Source: JASFYU01 sp045046905 (GTDB lineage Bacteria; Bacteroidota; Bacteroidia; Flavobacteriales; Flavobacteriaceae). Taken from it: 30,546 bases of DNA. Shown here in pieces: positions 22,747 through 29,903 of the stretch. The stretch's first letter is position 1. Every line of letters begins with the position of its first letter. A program made the translations under genes and the position numbers. Where the stretch lies: NCBI GenBank assembly GCA_045046905.1, contig JASFYU010000196.1, positions 1 through 30,546 on the forward strand, in the 5' to 3' direction. The notes under the pieces are model-generated. The model was given only the letters and a program-made list of their open reading frames with translations. It did no database searches and had not been told where the DNA came from.

Positions 22747-23793
22747 TCAGCGTCTTAGCTTTTGTTTTTGAAGCGGATTTCTTGTCAGTTCTTTATGTTC
22801 TTCACGGTTTTTATAAATGTAAAGAGCGGTAAAAACGGCTTCCTTAAAAGAACTGTAATCAGCCTTTCCTTTTCCTGCAATCTCATAGGCTGTGCCGTGG
22901 TCCGGTGATGTACGCACCTTTGAAAGACCCGCTGTGAAATTCACTCCATTCCCAAAAGATAGCGTCTTAAAAGGAATCAGGCCTTGGTCGTGATAGGCGG
23001 CCAGCACGGCATCGAAATTTTTATAGGTCTCTGAGCCAAAAAAGCTATCGGCCGAATACGGGCCATAGACGAGATGCAGGGCATCAGACATTTCCTTGAT
23101 GACTGGTCTTAGGACCTCATCATCCTCGCTGCCAATCACCCCATTGTCACCACTATGCGGATTAATGCCCAAAAGTGCTATTTTAGGGCGGCGAATGCCA
23201 AAATCTATCTGTAGTGATTTTTCAATAGTGCGCACCTTGGTACGAATCAATATCGCATTGATCGCGGCAGGCGCATCTTTGACGGCGACATGATCCGTGA
23301 GCAGCCCCACCTTTAAGGTATCAGTCACCATGAACATTAAACTTTCACCTTCGAGCTCTTGAGCCAGATAATCGGTATGGCCAGGAAATTTAAAATCCTC
23401 AGTCTGGATATTATTTTTATTGATGGGTGCCGTTACCAGAACATCGATATCGTCATTCTTTAATGCACTTACCGCAGCTTTCAGCGATTTTATAGCATAT
23501 TCACCTGCCTCAGGAGTGGCTTCGCCAAAGTTAATCTCAGGAGTTTCTTTCCATACGTTCACTACGTTGACCTTGCCATCAAGGGCCTTGGAAGCCTCTT
23601 GAACACCATGATAGTTTATATTGATCCCCAACGCATTCTTCTGAAAAGAAATGGTCTTATTGGATGCAAAAATCACAGGCGTACAAAAATCGAGCATTCG
23701 AGTATCCTCGAAGGTCTTAAGCAGTACTTCACACCCGATTCCGTTCAGATCACCAATGGATATTCCTAATTTTATTTTTCCTTTTTCCTGCAT
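22747..23793 (-). CDS. pdxA: 4-hydroxythreonine-4-phosphate dehydrogenase
   Basis: Oxidises 4-phosphohydroxy-L-threonine with NAD in the DXP-dependent route to pyridoxal phosphate. The length is 348 residues from the ATG at 23793 (MQEKGKIKLGISIGDLNGIG). The frame extends a further 51 codons upstream, but that part overlaps ribE on the other strand, covers both promoters and is not protein-like. Metal ligands are the His in PGHTDYLAQ, the His in NPHSGDNG and the His in AAYHDQGL. The end segment SPDHGTAYEIAGKGKA is the conserved signature. It is the first gene of the leftward block, 140 bases before the DUF177 gene, with its own promoter facing ribE's. Confidence 0.96.
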   Translation of the reverse strand: MQEKGKIKLGISIGDLNGIGCEVLLKTFEDTRMLDFCTPVIFASNKTISFQKNALGININYHGVQEASKALDGKVNVVNVWKETPEINFGEATPEAGEYAIKSLKAAVSALKNDDIDVLVTAPINKNNIQTEDFKFPGHTDYLAQELEGESLMFMVTDTLKVGLLTDHVAVKDAPAAINAILIRTKVRTIEKSLQIDFGIRRPKIALLGINPHSGDNGVIGSEDDEVLRPVIKEMSDALHLVYGPYSADSFFGSETYKNFDAVLAAYHDQGLIPFKTLSFGNGVNFTAGLSKVRTSPDHGTAYEIAGKGKADYSSFKEAVFTALYIYKNREEHKELTRNPLQKQKLRR

Positions 23794-23801
23794 TATATCT
23801 T

Positions 23802-23809
23802 TACCTTTG
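23802..23809 (+). promoter_or_regulatory. -7 box of the ribE promoter
   Basis: TACCTTTG is an exact TAnnTTTG match, 41 bases before the ribE ATG. A clear -33 TTG was not found. The box overlaps the pdxA leader on the other strand. Confidence 0.5.
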
Positions 23810-23825
23810 GTTTCAGATTTAAACA

Positions 23826-23833
23826 CAAAACTA
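23826..23833 (-). promoter_or_regulatory. -7 box of the pdxA promoter
   Basis: The minus strand reads TAGTTTTG, an exact TAnnTTTG match, placing the start near 23819 and the pdxA ATG 26 bases further on. It lies within the leader of ribE on the opposite strand. Confidence 0.45.
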
Positions 23834-23850
23834 CTTAATTTAAACGGAAC

Positions 23851-24441
23851 ATGTTTACAGGTATAATCGAAATCTCGGGCGAAGTTCAACAACTTGAAAA
23901 GCAGGGTGGCAACCTGCATATTACTGTGCGAACCGCTTTGACCCAAGAATTAAAAATCGACCAGAGTATAGCCCATAACGGGGTTTGTTTAACCGTAGTT
24001 TCAATGAAGGCCGAGACCTATACCGTTACCGCTATTGACGAAACCTTACAAAAAACCAATCTAGGCGAATTAAAGGTCGGTGACCCTATTAACCTAGAAC
24101 GAGCCATGATTCTTGGCTCTCGATTAGACGGCCATATTGTTCAGGGCCATGTAGACCAGACAGGAACCTGTACCGCAATAGAAGAAAAAGAGGGTAGTTG
24201 GGTCTTTGCCTTTCAATATGATTATGCCCAAAACAATGTCACTATTGAAAAGGGATCTATAACCATTGATGGCGTGAGCCTAACAGTGGTAGATTCATCA
24301 AAAGACAGTTTTAAGGTTGCGATTATCCCCTACACCCATGAACATACTCGCTTTAGCTCTTATAAAGTAGGAACCCTCGTGAATTTAGAATTTGATGTTA
24401 TCGGAAAGTATGTGGCTCGTTTTATGACTACATACGACTGA
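23851..24441 (+). CDS. ribE: Riboflavin synthase, alpha subunit
   Basis: Converts two molecules of 6,7-dimethyl-8-ribityllumazine into riboflavin and a pyrimidine by dismutation. The 196 residues show the two tandem lumazine-binding barrels: the first starts with MFTGIIEISGEV, the second near residue 97 after LDGHIVQGHVDQTG. Conserved pairs HNGVCLTV (first) and TIDGVSLTV (second) mark the ligand sites. The C-terminal helix for trimer formation (NLEFDVIGKYVARF) is present. Its leader of about 35 bases is too short for an FMN riboswitch. It is divergent from pdxA. An AT-rich hairpin with a T-run follows at 24510-24550. Confidence 0.96.
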   Translation: MFTGIIEISGEVQQLEKQGGNLHITVRTALTQELKIDQSIAHNGVCLTVVSMKAETYTVTAIDETLQKTNLGELKVGDPINLERAMILGSRLDGHIVQGHVDQTGTCTAIEEKEGSWVFAFQYDYAQNNVTIEKGSITIDGVSLTVVDSSKDSFKVAIIPYTHEHTRFSSYKVGTLVNLEFDVIGKYVARFMTTYD

Positions 24442-24509
24442 TGATACTCTGAGAAATTTATTACGTACATGTCAGGGGTTTCTTATGACAATTTGGATTT
24501 CTGCTGATT

Positions 24510-24550
24510 AATCATTATTTTCAATTGACACTGACCAAATAATGATTTTT
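24510..24550 (+). terminator. AT-rich hairpin after ribE, possible terminator
   Basis: Two perfect 11-base arms, AATCATTATTT (24510-24520) and AAATAATGATT (24537-24547), enclose a 16-base loop and are followed by T residues. It could end the ribE transcript. The right arm contains the ATG (24542) of the downstream broken gene, so it may instead have regulated that start. Confidence 0.5.
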
Positions 24551-25367
24551 ATCGATTTACTATCTCGCCTTTCTAGGAGCCTGCTTCTTGCGCAAATAAT
24601 TTTGCTTGTCTCTTGTTCAAATTCCTTTGAAAATACAGAATTAATTCAGTTAATTTATACCAAAAAATAGAGGAGTGTTATCGCAGATCTGCATTGGATT
24701 ACGATCACTTTCTTGTAGACAATATACAGCTGTATATTGAAGGGAATAGTATAGAGATAAAAAGCCCCTACCTCAAAGCCTTAAATGCATTTGTACTCGG
24801 GGCACAAGCTTATGTTTTTACAGATTTGGAGAGTTTTAAAAAACACCTGCTTGAAGCAAAAGCAATATTCATTGAACTGACAGGCCATGAAGAAAAACCA
24901 GCACTTTGCTATAATGACTTAGAATTGGTTGCCAGAAAACAAGGAAATTTAAATGTGTGTTTTGACAACTTAAACTGACTCTATTTAACGAAAAACTTAA
25001 AACAATTTCTAAAACAATTACAGCACTTACCCTTGAAGATTCGATGATAGATCCGAGTAAATTGGTCAGTATAGAAAAACATATGCACCAAGTAATTAAA
25101 GCAGATGAGGAAATATGGGAAGACTTTAAGAGGCATTTTGAAGAAATACGCCAGAGCTTTTTTCGAAAATCAAAAGAAAAACATGCTTCTTTGAGTCTAA
25201 ATAAACTAAAACACTGTACCTATATAGTGTCTCATTTAAAAACCAAAGATGTTGCCAAACTTATAAATGTTTCCCTTAGAAGTGTAGAAACTGTACGCTA
25301 CCATATAAAAAAGAAAATAGGCTTAATAAAAGATGAAAACCTAATAGATTTTTTACAAGTCGTTTAA
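24542..25367 (+). pseudogene. Broken TPR/LuxR-type (GerE HTH) regulator
   Basis: Three overlapping reading frames together make one protein. Part 1 (ATG at 24542) encodes a signal-like start MIFIDLLSR...LLLVSC and stops at 24668. Part 2 continues as IEECYRRSALDYDHFLVDN to a stop at 24976. Part 3, from about 24966 to 25367, holds NEKLKTISKTITALTLED and a C-terminal LuxR-type helix-turn-helix (TKDVAKLINVSLRSVETVRY). One missing A in the A-run 24662-24667 and one in the A-run near 24972-24974 would join all three. Complete Bacteroidota regulators of this type have a TPR array and a membrane helix before the HTH. Here the TPR part is short (about 120 residues) and the membrane helix is not seen, so further internal loss is likely. 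The segment EEIWEDFKRHFEEIRQSFF before the HTH is typical of the family. Confidence 0.75.
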
Positions 25368-25703
25368 CGCATTATTTCTGCAGTATTCTTTCCGATAGCT
25401 CATAAAGGGCTCTAAAACCTAAATATCTTAGGTCGAACTCAGGTTAAAAGCAAACTACCTCGGGGCAAGCCCGCCTGACAGTAAAGGCAGGTTAAACCCA
25501 CTGGTGAGAATAACATAGACTATCCAAAAAGACATTGAAATCTCAAATACAGAAAATTTAAAAGGTTTTCAAAGAAATCTCAATAAACATAGGAGGCGTA
25601 GAACGCCTTTGGTATTTTAAGTAACTCTTTTGAAACTTGATTTAGGAGAATTAGAATCTGCTACAAATAAAAATCTAAAGCTAATCGTACTTTGGATAGT
25701 CTC
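25368..25703. other. Intergenic region with repeat R2 copy, hairpins and a 12-base inverted repeat
   Basis: No gene was recognised. Contents in order: a hairpin at 25417-25433 (ACCTAA, loop, TTAGGT), repeat R2 copy b (25457-25500), a perfect 12-base inverted repeat pair AGACTATCCAAA (25517-25528) and TTTGGATAGTCT (25691-25702), and between them a short stem AGGCGT/ACGCCT at 25594-25608. Short open stretches within it look protein-like but have no plausible start. Confidence 0.5.
25457..25500. repeat. Dispersed repeat R2, copy b
   Basis: A 44-base match to copy a at 5079-5122, sharing the first 15 bases (ACCTCGGGGCAAGCC) and the end TTAAACCCA. It carries GGCAGG near the right side, the partner of the GCCTG core. 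Confidence 0.6.
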
Positions 25704-26792
25704 TTACACTTTTATAAAAATTTTCTTTTTATACAACACATAGGCCAAAAGCATATAAAAGCTTACTACAGTCAGACCATATAATAGTGACGAAAGCTGT
25801 AGCGGTATAAAATCATGTACATAAATTCTATTGAACAGCCAAGCGTGAAGCGACATGCCTTCCTCGACTCTTATACGCCCAAAAATCTTACTCGTAAAAC
25901 TAGATAGAAAGTACACCACAATTGCGTTGGCACCGGCATACCTGAAAATACTGCCAAATGTAATTCCTTTTACATCAGTCAAATAATAAATAAGAGCCAA
26001 GGCCATATTGGCCCAGCCTGCAGTGACCAAAACAAAGCTGCTCGTCCACAAGGCCTTATTGATGGGGAAAAACAAATCACATAGATGACCAATAATCAAC
26101 ATTGCGCCTCCGACACCTAGTAAAATAGTCGCTTTTTTCGCCTGCTTTGACATCAGTATTAAACCTGTAAAAATACCAAGCAAAGCACTGGCAATAGCGG
26201 GGAGGGTACTCAACAAACCCTCAGGGTCATAATCGGCCTTATAGTTATGTATACCAAAAACCTGTACGTCTAAATAATTAGCCAGATTATTCGGCGCCCG
26301 CTCAAAAGTAGATTCCATACCGTTTACAGAAATAAAACCCATCAGTAACCAATAGCTAATCAAGATAACAGCACAAATGCCTATTAATGACTTCCATTTA
26401 AAATTGATAAAAAGTATCGAACTAAAGAAAAAGACAAGGCCAATACGCTGCAAGACTCCCGGAAAACGGATATCGGCAAAATCTTTGACAAAGGGAAAAC
26501 TGATTGTAAAGGTTCCGAGAAAAAGTCCAAGACCTATAAGCTTTAAGCTTCGAATAGCTATCTTTTTATAGGTGCCAGCATTGGTAGTCTTATTCGTATA
26601 TGCAAATGCAATCGATGTACCCACGATAAACAAGAAAAACGGAAATACAAGATCGGTAGGGGTGTAGCCATGCCATTTTGCATGCAGAAAGGGTGCATAA
26701 ACACTTGACCATGTACCCGGGTTATTGACCAGAATCATCAAAACAATGGTAGCACCCCTAAATATATCTACCGATAGAATACGTTCTCTCAT
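25704..26792 (-). CDS. NagX/DUF5009-type membrane acyltransferase
   Basis: A 362-residue integral membrane protein with about ten hydrophobic segments. The N-terminal signature LSVDIFRGATIVLMILVNNP and the following HGYTPTDLVFPFFLFIVG match the heparan-alpha-glucosaminide N-acetyltransferase (HGSNAT)/NagX group, in which the His in HGYTPTD is the proposed acetyl acceptor. By family knowledge such proteins may acetylate glucosamine or related amino sugars across the membrane. The length and fold lack the lysosomal N-terminal extension. The gene is transcribed leftward after the sodium:solute symporter gene (187-base gap containing a repeat), so co-transcription is possible but uncertain. The substrate is not established. 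Confidence 0.87.
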   Translation of the reverse strand: MRERILSVDIFRGATIVLMILVNNPGTWSSVYAPFLHAKWHGYTPTDLVFPFFLFIVGTSIAFAYTNKTTNAGTYKKIAIRSLKLIGLGLFLGTFTISFPFVKDFADIRFPGVLQRIGLVFFFSSILFINFKWKSLIGICAVILISYWLLMGFISVNGMESTFERAPNNLANYLDVQVFGIHNYKADYDPEGLLSTLPAIASALLGIFTGLILMSKQAKKATILLGVGGAMLIIGHLCDLFFPINKALWTSSFVLVTAGWANMALALIYYLTDVKGITFGSIFRYAGANAIVVYFLSSFTSKIFGRIRVEEGMSLHAWLFNRIYVHDFIPLQLSSLLYGLTVVSFYMLLAYVLYKKKIFIKV

Positions 26793-26886
26793 CTGTTTAT
26801 TTCCTCCAGCGAGTTTAATGCCCTCACATCCCGAAAGCTATCGAAACAGAACAGCATCGAATATTAAAATTTATTTCCTTTTAACG

Positions 26887-26930
26887 CCTCCTGAGCCTGA
26901 ATGACGGCAAAGGCAGACCTGCCCTGAGGA
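26887..26930. repeat. Diverged R2-like repeat
   Basis: On the minus strand the segment starts TCCTCAGGGCAGGTCTGCCT, resembling the first half of R2 (CCTCGGGGCAAGCCTGCCT). It lies in the gap between the symporter and the acyltransferase genes. The match is partial. Confidence 0.35.
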
Positions 26931-26979
26931 AGTTAGTTTATTTTCAATAGAGCCAGTCTTCACCAGCAAACGACTGTAA

Positions 26980-28791
26980 TTATAAAACATCTTTTTTCAT
27001 ACCGTTCCAAGCCCTCAATAATAAATAGCCTGAAACAATGACTACCCCCGTCAAAACCATGGCCGAGGTTGTTTTGCCATAAATCCAATGACCGGTAGCG
27101 AACATTATCGAATAAATTAGGATTACTCCTAAAAGCATAGCGGTAATACCAGAAGGCACACTCCATTTTTCATTTGGGTTGACAATTTCAATATTATCAA
27201 CCTCGGCTTCTTTGACCACTTTTGACCAACCCGGCCCACCTGGTTGTATTTTTTTATAAAAACTGTTGAGTACCTCTTTAGATTCTGGTTGCGTCATAAA
27301 TGTAGCTGATAACCAAATGATTGAGGTTATAATCATTATAAAGGGAAGTTCTCCCCATTCCGGAAACACCCCGGTCTCCTCATTAAAAAGAAAAGGTCTT
27401 AATGCTGTTGTTTCTAAAACTATGGCCAGTATACCCGAAGAGAACATTGCAGAAATCTCGGTCCATGAATTGATTCTCCACCAAAACCATCGCAGTATAA
27501 ATATTAATCCTGTTCCTGCTCCAAAAGATAAGAGAAGATTGAATACCCCCATAGCATTTTGCATCGCTAAAGCCAAAGTTGCACTCAGAACCATTAAAAT
27601 AACGGTGGAGACCCGCCCAACCATTACCATTTGCTTCTCCGTGGCCTGAGGATTCACCTGTTGTTTATAAAAGTCGAAGACTATATAGGACGACCCCCAA
27701 TTCAATTGGGTCGATATGGTACTCATATAAGCTGCCATCAAAGAGGCCAAAACAACCCCTAGTAGGCCACTTGGCAATTTGGTCAACATGGCCGAATAGG
27801 CAAGGTCATGACCCAATTTATCTGCCGGAATATTAGGAAAAGCCTCAGATATACTTGCGATATCTGGGTAGACCACCAAAGAGGCCAAAGCGACCAAAAT
27901 CCAGGGCCATGGGCGCAGGGAATAGTGCATAATGTTAAAAAAGAAAGTGGCACCAATGGCATGGCTTTCATTTTTTGCCGCTAACATACGTTGGGCAATA
28001 TAGCCGCCGCCACCAGGCTCTCCGCCAGGGTACCAAGAACTCCACCACTGTACCGCCAAGGGTATTACCAATAGAGTAATTACTGCTTTTTTATCGCTTA
28101 AATCTGGCAAAATACTCATTTTGCTTTTGACAAGGTCATTCTCCAATAACGCCTGGACTCCACCCACTTCAGGAATATTGACCAAATAATAGGCTGCTCC
28201 TATGGCACCAGCCATTGCCACAAAAAACAAAAGAAAATCAGTATAGACCACGCCTTTAAAACCGCCCAAAGCACTAAAGATAACCGTAATCAAACCAGCA
28301 CCTACCACGGTTTCCCAAGGTTCAAGGCCCAACATAATACCACCTATCTTTATAGCTGCCAAAGTAACTGCGGACATGGTTATCACATTAAAAACAACCC
28401 CGAGATAAACCGCCCTGAATTTCCTGAGAAAGCTACCTGGTTTGCCCCCGTACCGAAGCTCATAAAACTCAAGATCGGTTTTTACGTTCGATTTACGCCA
28501 AAGCTTTGCATATACAAAAACGGTCAGCATACCCGTTAACAAAAAACACATCCAAACCCAGTTTCCAGACACCCCCTTGGTTCTTACAAGATCTGTTACC
28601 AAATTAGGGGTATCGGTCGAAAAGGTAGTAGCGACCATAGAAAGTCCTAATAACCACCATGGCATTGTACGCCCAGAGAGAAAATATTCAGTTGAGCTTT
28701 TTCCTGATTTTTTTGAAACATAGAATCCGATTCCTAAAACAATTGAGAAGAATACAATGATAAAGCTGTAATCGAGTGTACTGAGTTGCAT
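26980..28791 (-). CDS. Sodium:solute symporter family protein
   Basis: A 603-residue inner-membrane transporter of the SSF (SLC5) family, which couples sodium entry to uptake of sugars, amino acids, carboxylates or vitamins. It starts MQLSTLDYSFIIVFFSIVLG and has about 13-14 hydrophobic segments. Family features include the early STEYFLSGRTMPWWLLGLSM segment (TM1 and the sodium-site region), and a central AAYMSTISTQLNWGSSYIVFDFY segment typical of SSF. The C-terminal quarter (about 470-603) is more variable and carries a charged loop. The neighbours (NagX-like acyltransferase, DUF1080 protein) suggest a sugar-related substrate, but this is inference. It diverges from the TauE gene. Confidence 0.93.
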   Translation of the reverse strand: MQLSTLDYSFIIVFFSIVLGIGFYVSKKSGKSSTEYFLSGRTMPWWLLGLSMVATTFSTDTPNLVTDLVRTKGVSGNWVWMCFLLTGMLTVFVYAKLWRKSNVKTDLEFYELRYGGKPGSFLRKFRAVYLGVVFNVITMSAVTLAAIKIGGIMLGLEPWETVVGAGLITVIFSALGGFKGVVYTDFLLFFVAMAGAIGAAYYLVNIPEVGGVQALLENDLVKSKMSILPDLSDKKAVITLLVIPLAVQWWSSWYPGGEPGGGGYIAQRMLAAKNESHAIGATFFFNIMHYSLRPWPWILVALASLVVYPDIASISEAFPNIPADKLGHDLAYSAMLTKLPSGLLGVVLASLMAAYMSTISTQLNWGSSYIVFDFYKQQVNPQATEKQMVMVGRVSTVILMVLSATLALAMQNAMGVFNLLLSFGAGTGLIFILRWFWWRINSWTEISAMFSSGILAIVLETTALRPFLFNEETGVFPEWGELPFIMIITSIIWLSATFMTQPESKEVLNSFYKKIQPGGPGWSKVVKEAEVDNIEIVNPNEKWSVPSGITAMLLGVILIYSIMFATGHWIYGKTTSAMVLTGVVIVSGYLLLRAWNGMKKDVL

Positions 28792-28809
28792 ATTTTAGAT
28801 GTTGGTTGA

Positions 28810-28842
28810 TTGCTAAAGATAAAATTTTTTAGGATACATTTG
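28810..28842 (+). promoter_or_regulatory. Promoter of the TauE/SafE gene
   Basis: TTG at 28810-28812, a 22-base spacer, then an exact -7 box TACATTTG at 28835-28842, 27 bases before the ATG at 28870. A weaker -7-like box for the divergent symporter (TATCTTTA on the minus strand, 28814-28821) overlaps it. Confidence 0.5.
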
Positions 28843-28869
28843 CTCATTGTTCGCTAAACTTCAATTTTG

Positions 28870-29622
28870 ATGCTACCGATGACATCTGAAATTTCTATAA
28901 CAGCATGGGCAATGGCTCTGGCCGCTGCATTTGTAATAGGCCTGTCAAAAGCAGGAATTAAAGGTATTGCCATTATAAACGTTACCCTTATGGCTTTGGC
29001 CTTTGAAACCAAAGAATCTACCGGTATTGTTGTACCCCTATTAATAATAGGTGACCTTTTTGCCGTTATTTATTATAATCGACATGCGCAATGGTCCTAT
29101 ATTTTTAAGTTTCTGCCTTGGATAATCCTCGGAATTCTTGTCGGGGTATTCATAGGTAATGATCTTGATGAAAAAACGTTCAAGATAAGCATGGCCGCGA
29201 TTATTCTGCTCAGTGTCATAATGATGTATTGGTGGGATAAAAGAAAATCAAAGGCCATTCCTAGCCATTGGCTCTTTGCAAGTAGCGTTGGTATGATGGC
29301 CGGGGTAACTACAATGATTGGCAACCTAGGCGGTGCCTTCAGCAATATTTACTTTTTGGCCATGCGAGTGCCTAAAAATCAGTTTATAGGTACTGCCGCT
29401 TGGTTGTTCTTAATCATCAATATTGTTAAACTCCCTTTTCACATTTTTATTTGGCATACGATTTCAGTAGAAACACTGGTCATAAACCTAAAATTATTAC
29501 CCGCTATTTTTATTGGTTTTTTTATTGGACTTCGCTTGGTGAAAATTATCAAAGAGAATTTTTATAGAAAGATGATTCTGGTGCTGACCGCATTGGGGGC
29601 TATCTTAATCTTGTTTCAATAG
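28870..29622 (+). CDS. TauE/SafE-family membrane permease
   Basis: A protein of 250 residues with about eight hydrophobic segments, in the TauE/SafE/UPF0721 family. Members export sulfite, sulfoacetate or related organic anions; the substrate here is unknown. It shows the expected two-half repeat: the N-terminal half has VIGLSKAGIKGI, and the second half has the conserved GMMAGVTTMIGNLGGAFSNIY, both glycine-rich turns of the family. The ATG at 28870 was chosen; a TTG one codon upstream and an ATG three codons downstream are alternatives. It diverges from the symporter gene and is followed by a weak AAAAAAC/GTTTTT hairpin near 29632-29657. Confidence 0.9.
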   Translation: MLPMTSEISITAWAMALAAAFVIGLSKAGIKGIAIINVTLMALAFETKESTGIVVPLLIIGDLFAVIYYNRHAQWSYIFKFLPWIILGILVGVFIGNDLDEKTFKISMAAIILLSVIMMYWWDKRKSKAIPSHWLFASSVGMMAGVTTMIGNLGGAFSNIYFLAMRVPKNQFIGTAAWLFLIINIVKLPFHIFIWHTISVETLVINLKLLPAIFIGFFIGLRLVKIIKENFYRKMILVLTALGAILILFQ

Positions 29623-29903
29623 CCTATCAAAAAACGCATTCTAATTGTAAGTGTTTTTATGAGATAACTATTCAGCCCAATGTTTTTGAGATAAAAAACT
29701 ACTGTTTTTATAGCTGAAGGCTCATTTGAATAGTAAAATCAGGGTTTTTGCAACGGGAATAGCCCCAGAAGTACGAGAAAAGAGTTCTTTCTCGCCAAAA
29801 TTGACTTCGAACCTAATTTCAATCTCTAATCAATTCTCAATACCTATGATTGTCTATTCTTTATTTTTTATACCTTGTACAAATAATACATTAAAACAAA
29901 AAG

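Noticed and set aside
23793..23850. FMN or other riboswitch before ribE
   Set aside because: The leader is only about 35 bases and lacks room for an aptamer.
23794..23946. 51-codon N-terminal extension of pdxA
   Set aside because: It overlaps the ribE coding region and both promoters; the standard PdxA N-terminus begins at 23793.
3490..26940. Possible CRISPR array from recurring GCCTGCC motifs
   Set aside because: Copies are far apart, unevenly spaced and in different contexts; no cas genes are present.
27266..27649. 127-codon plus-strand frame inside the symporter gene
   Set aside because: Antisense shadow of a well-supported membrane transporter.
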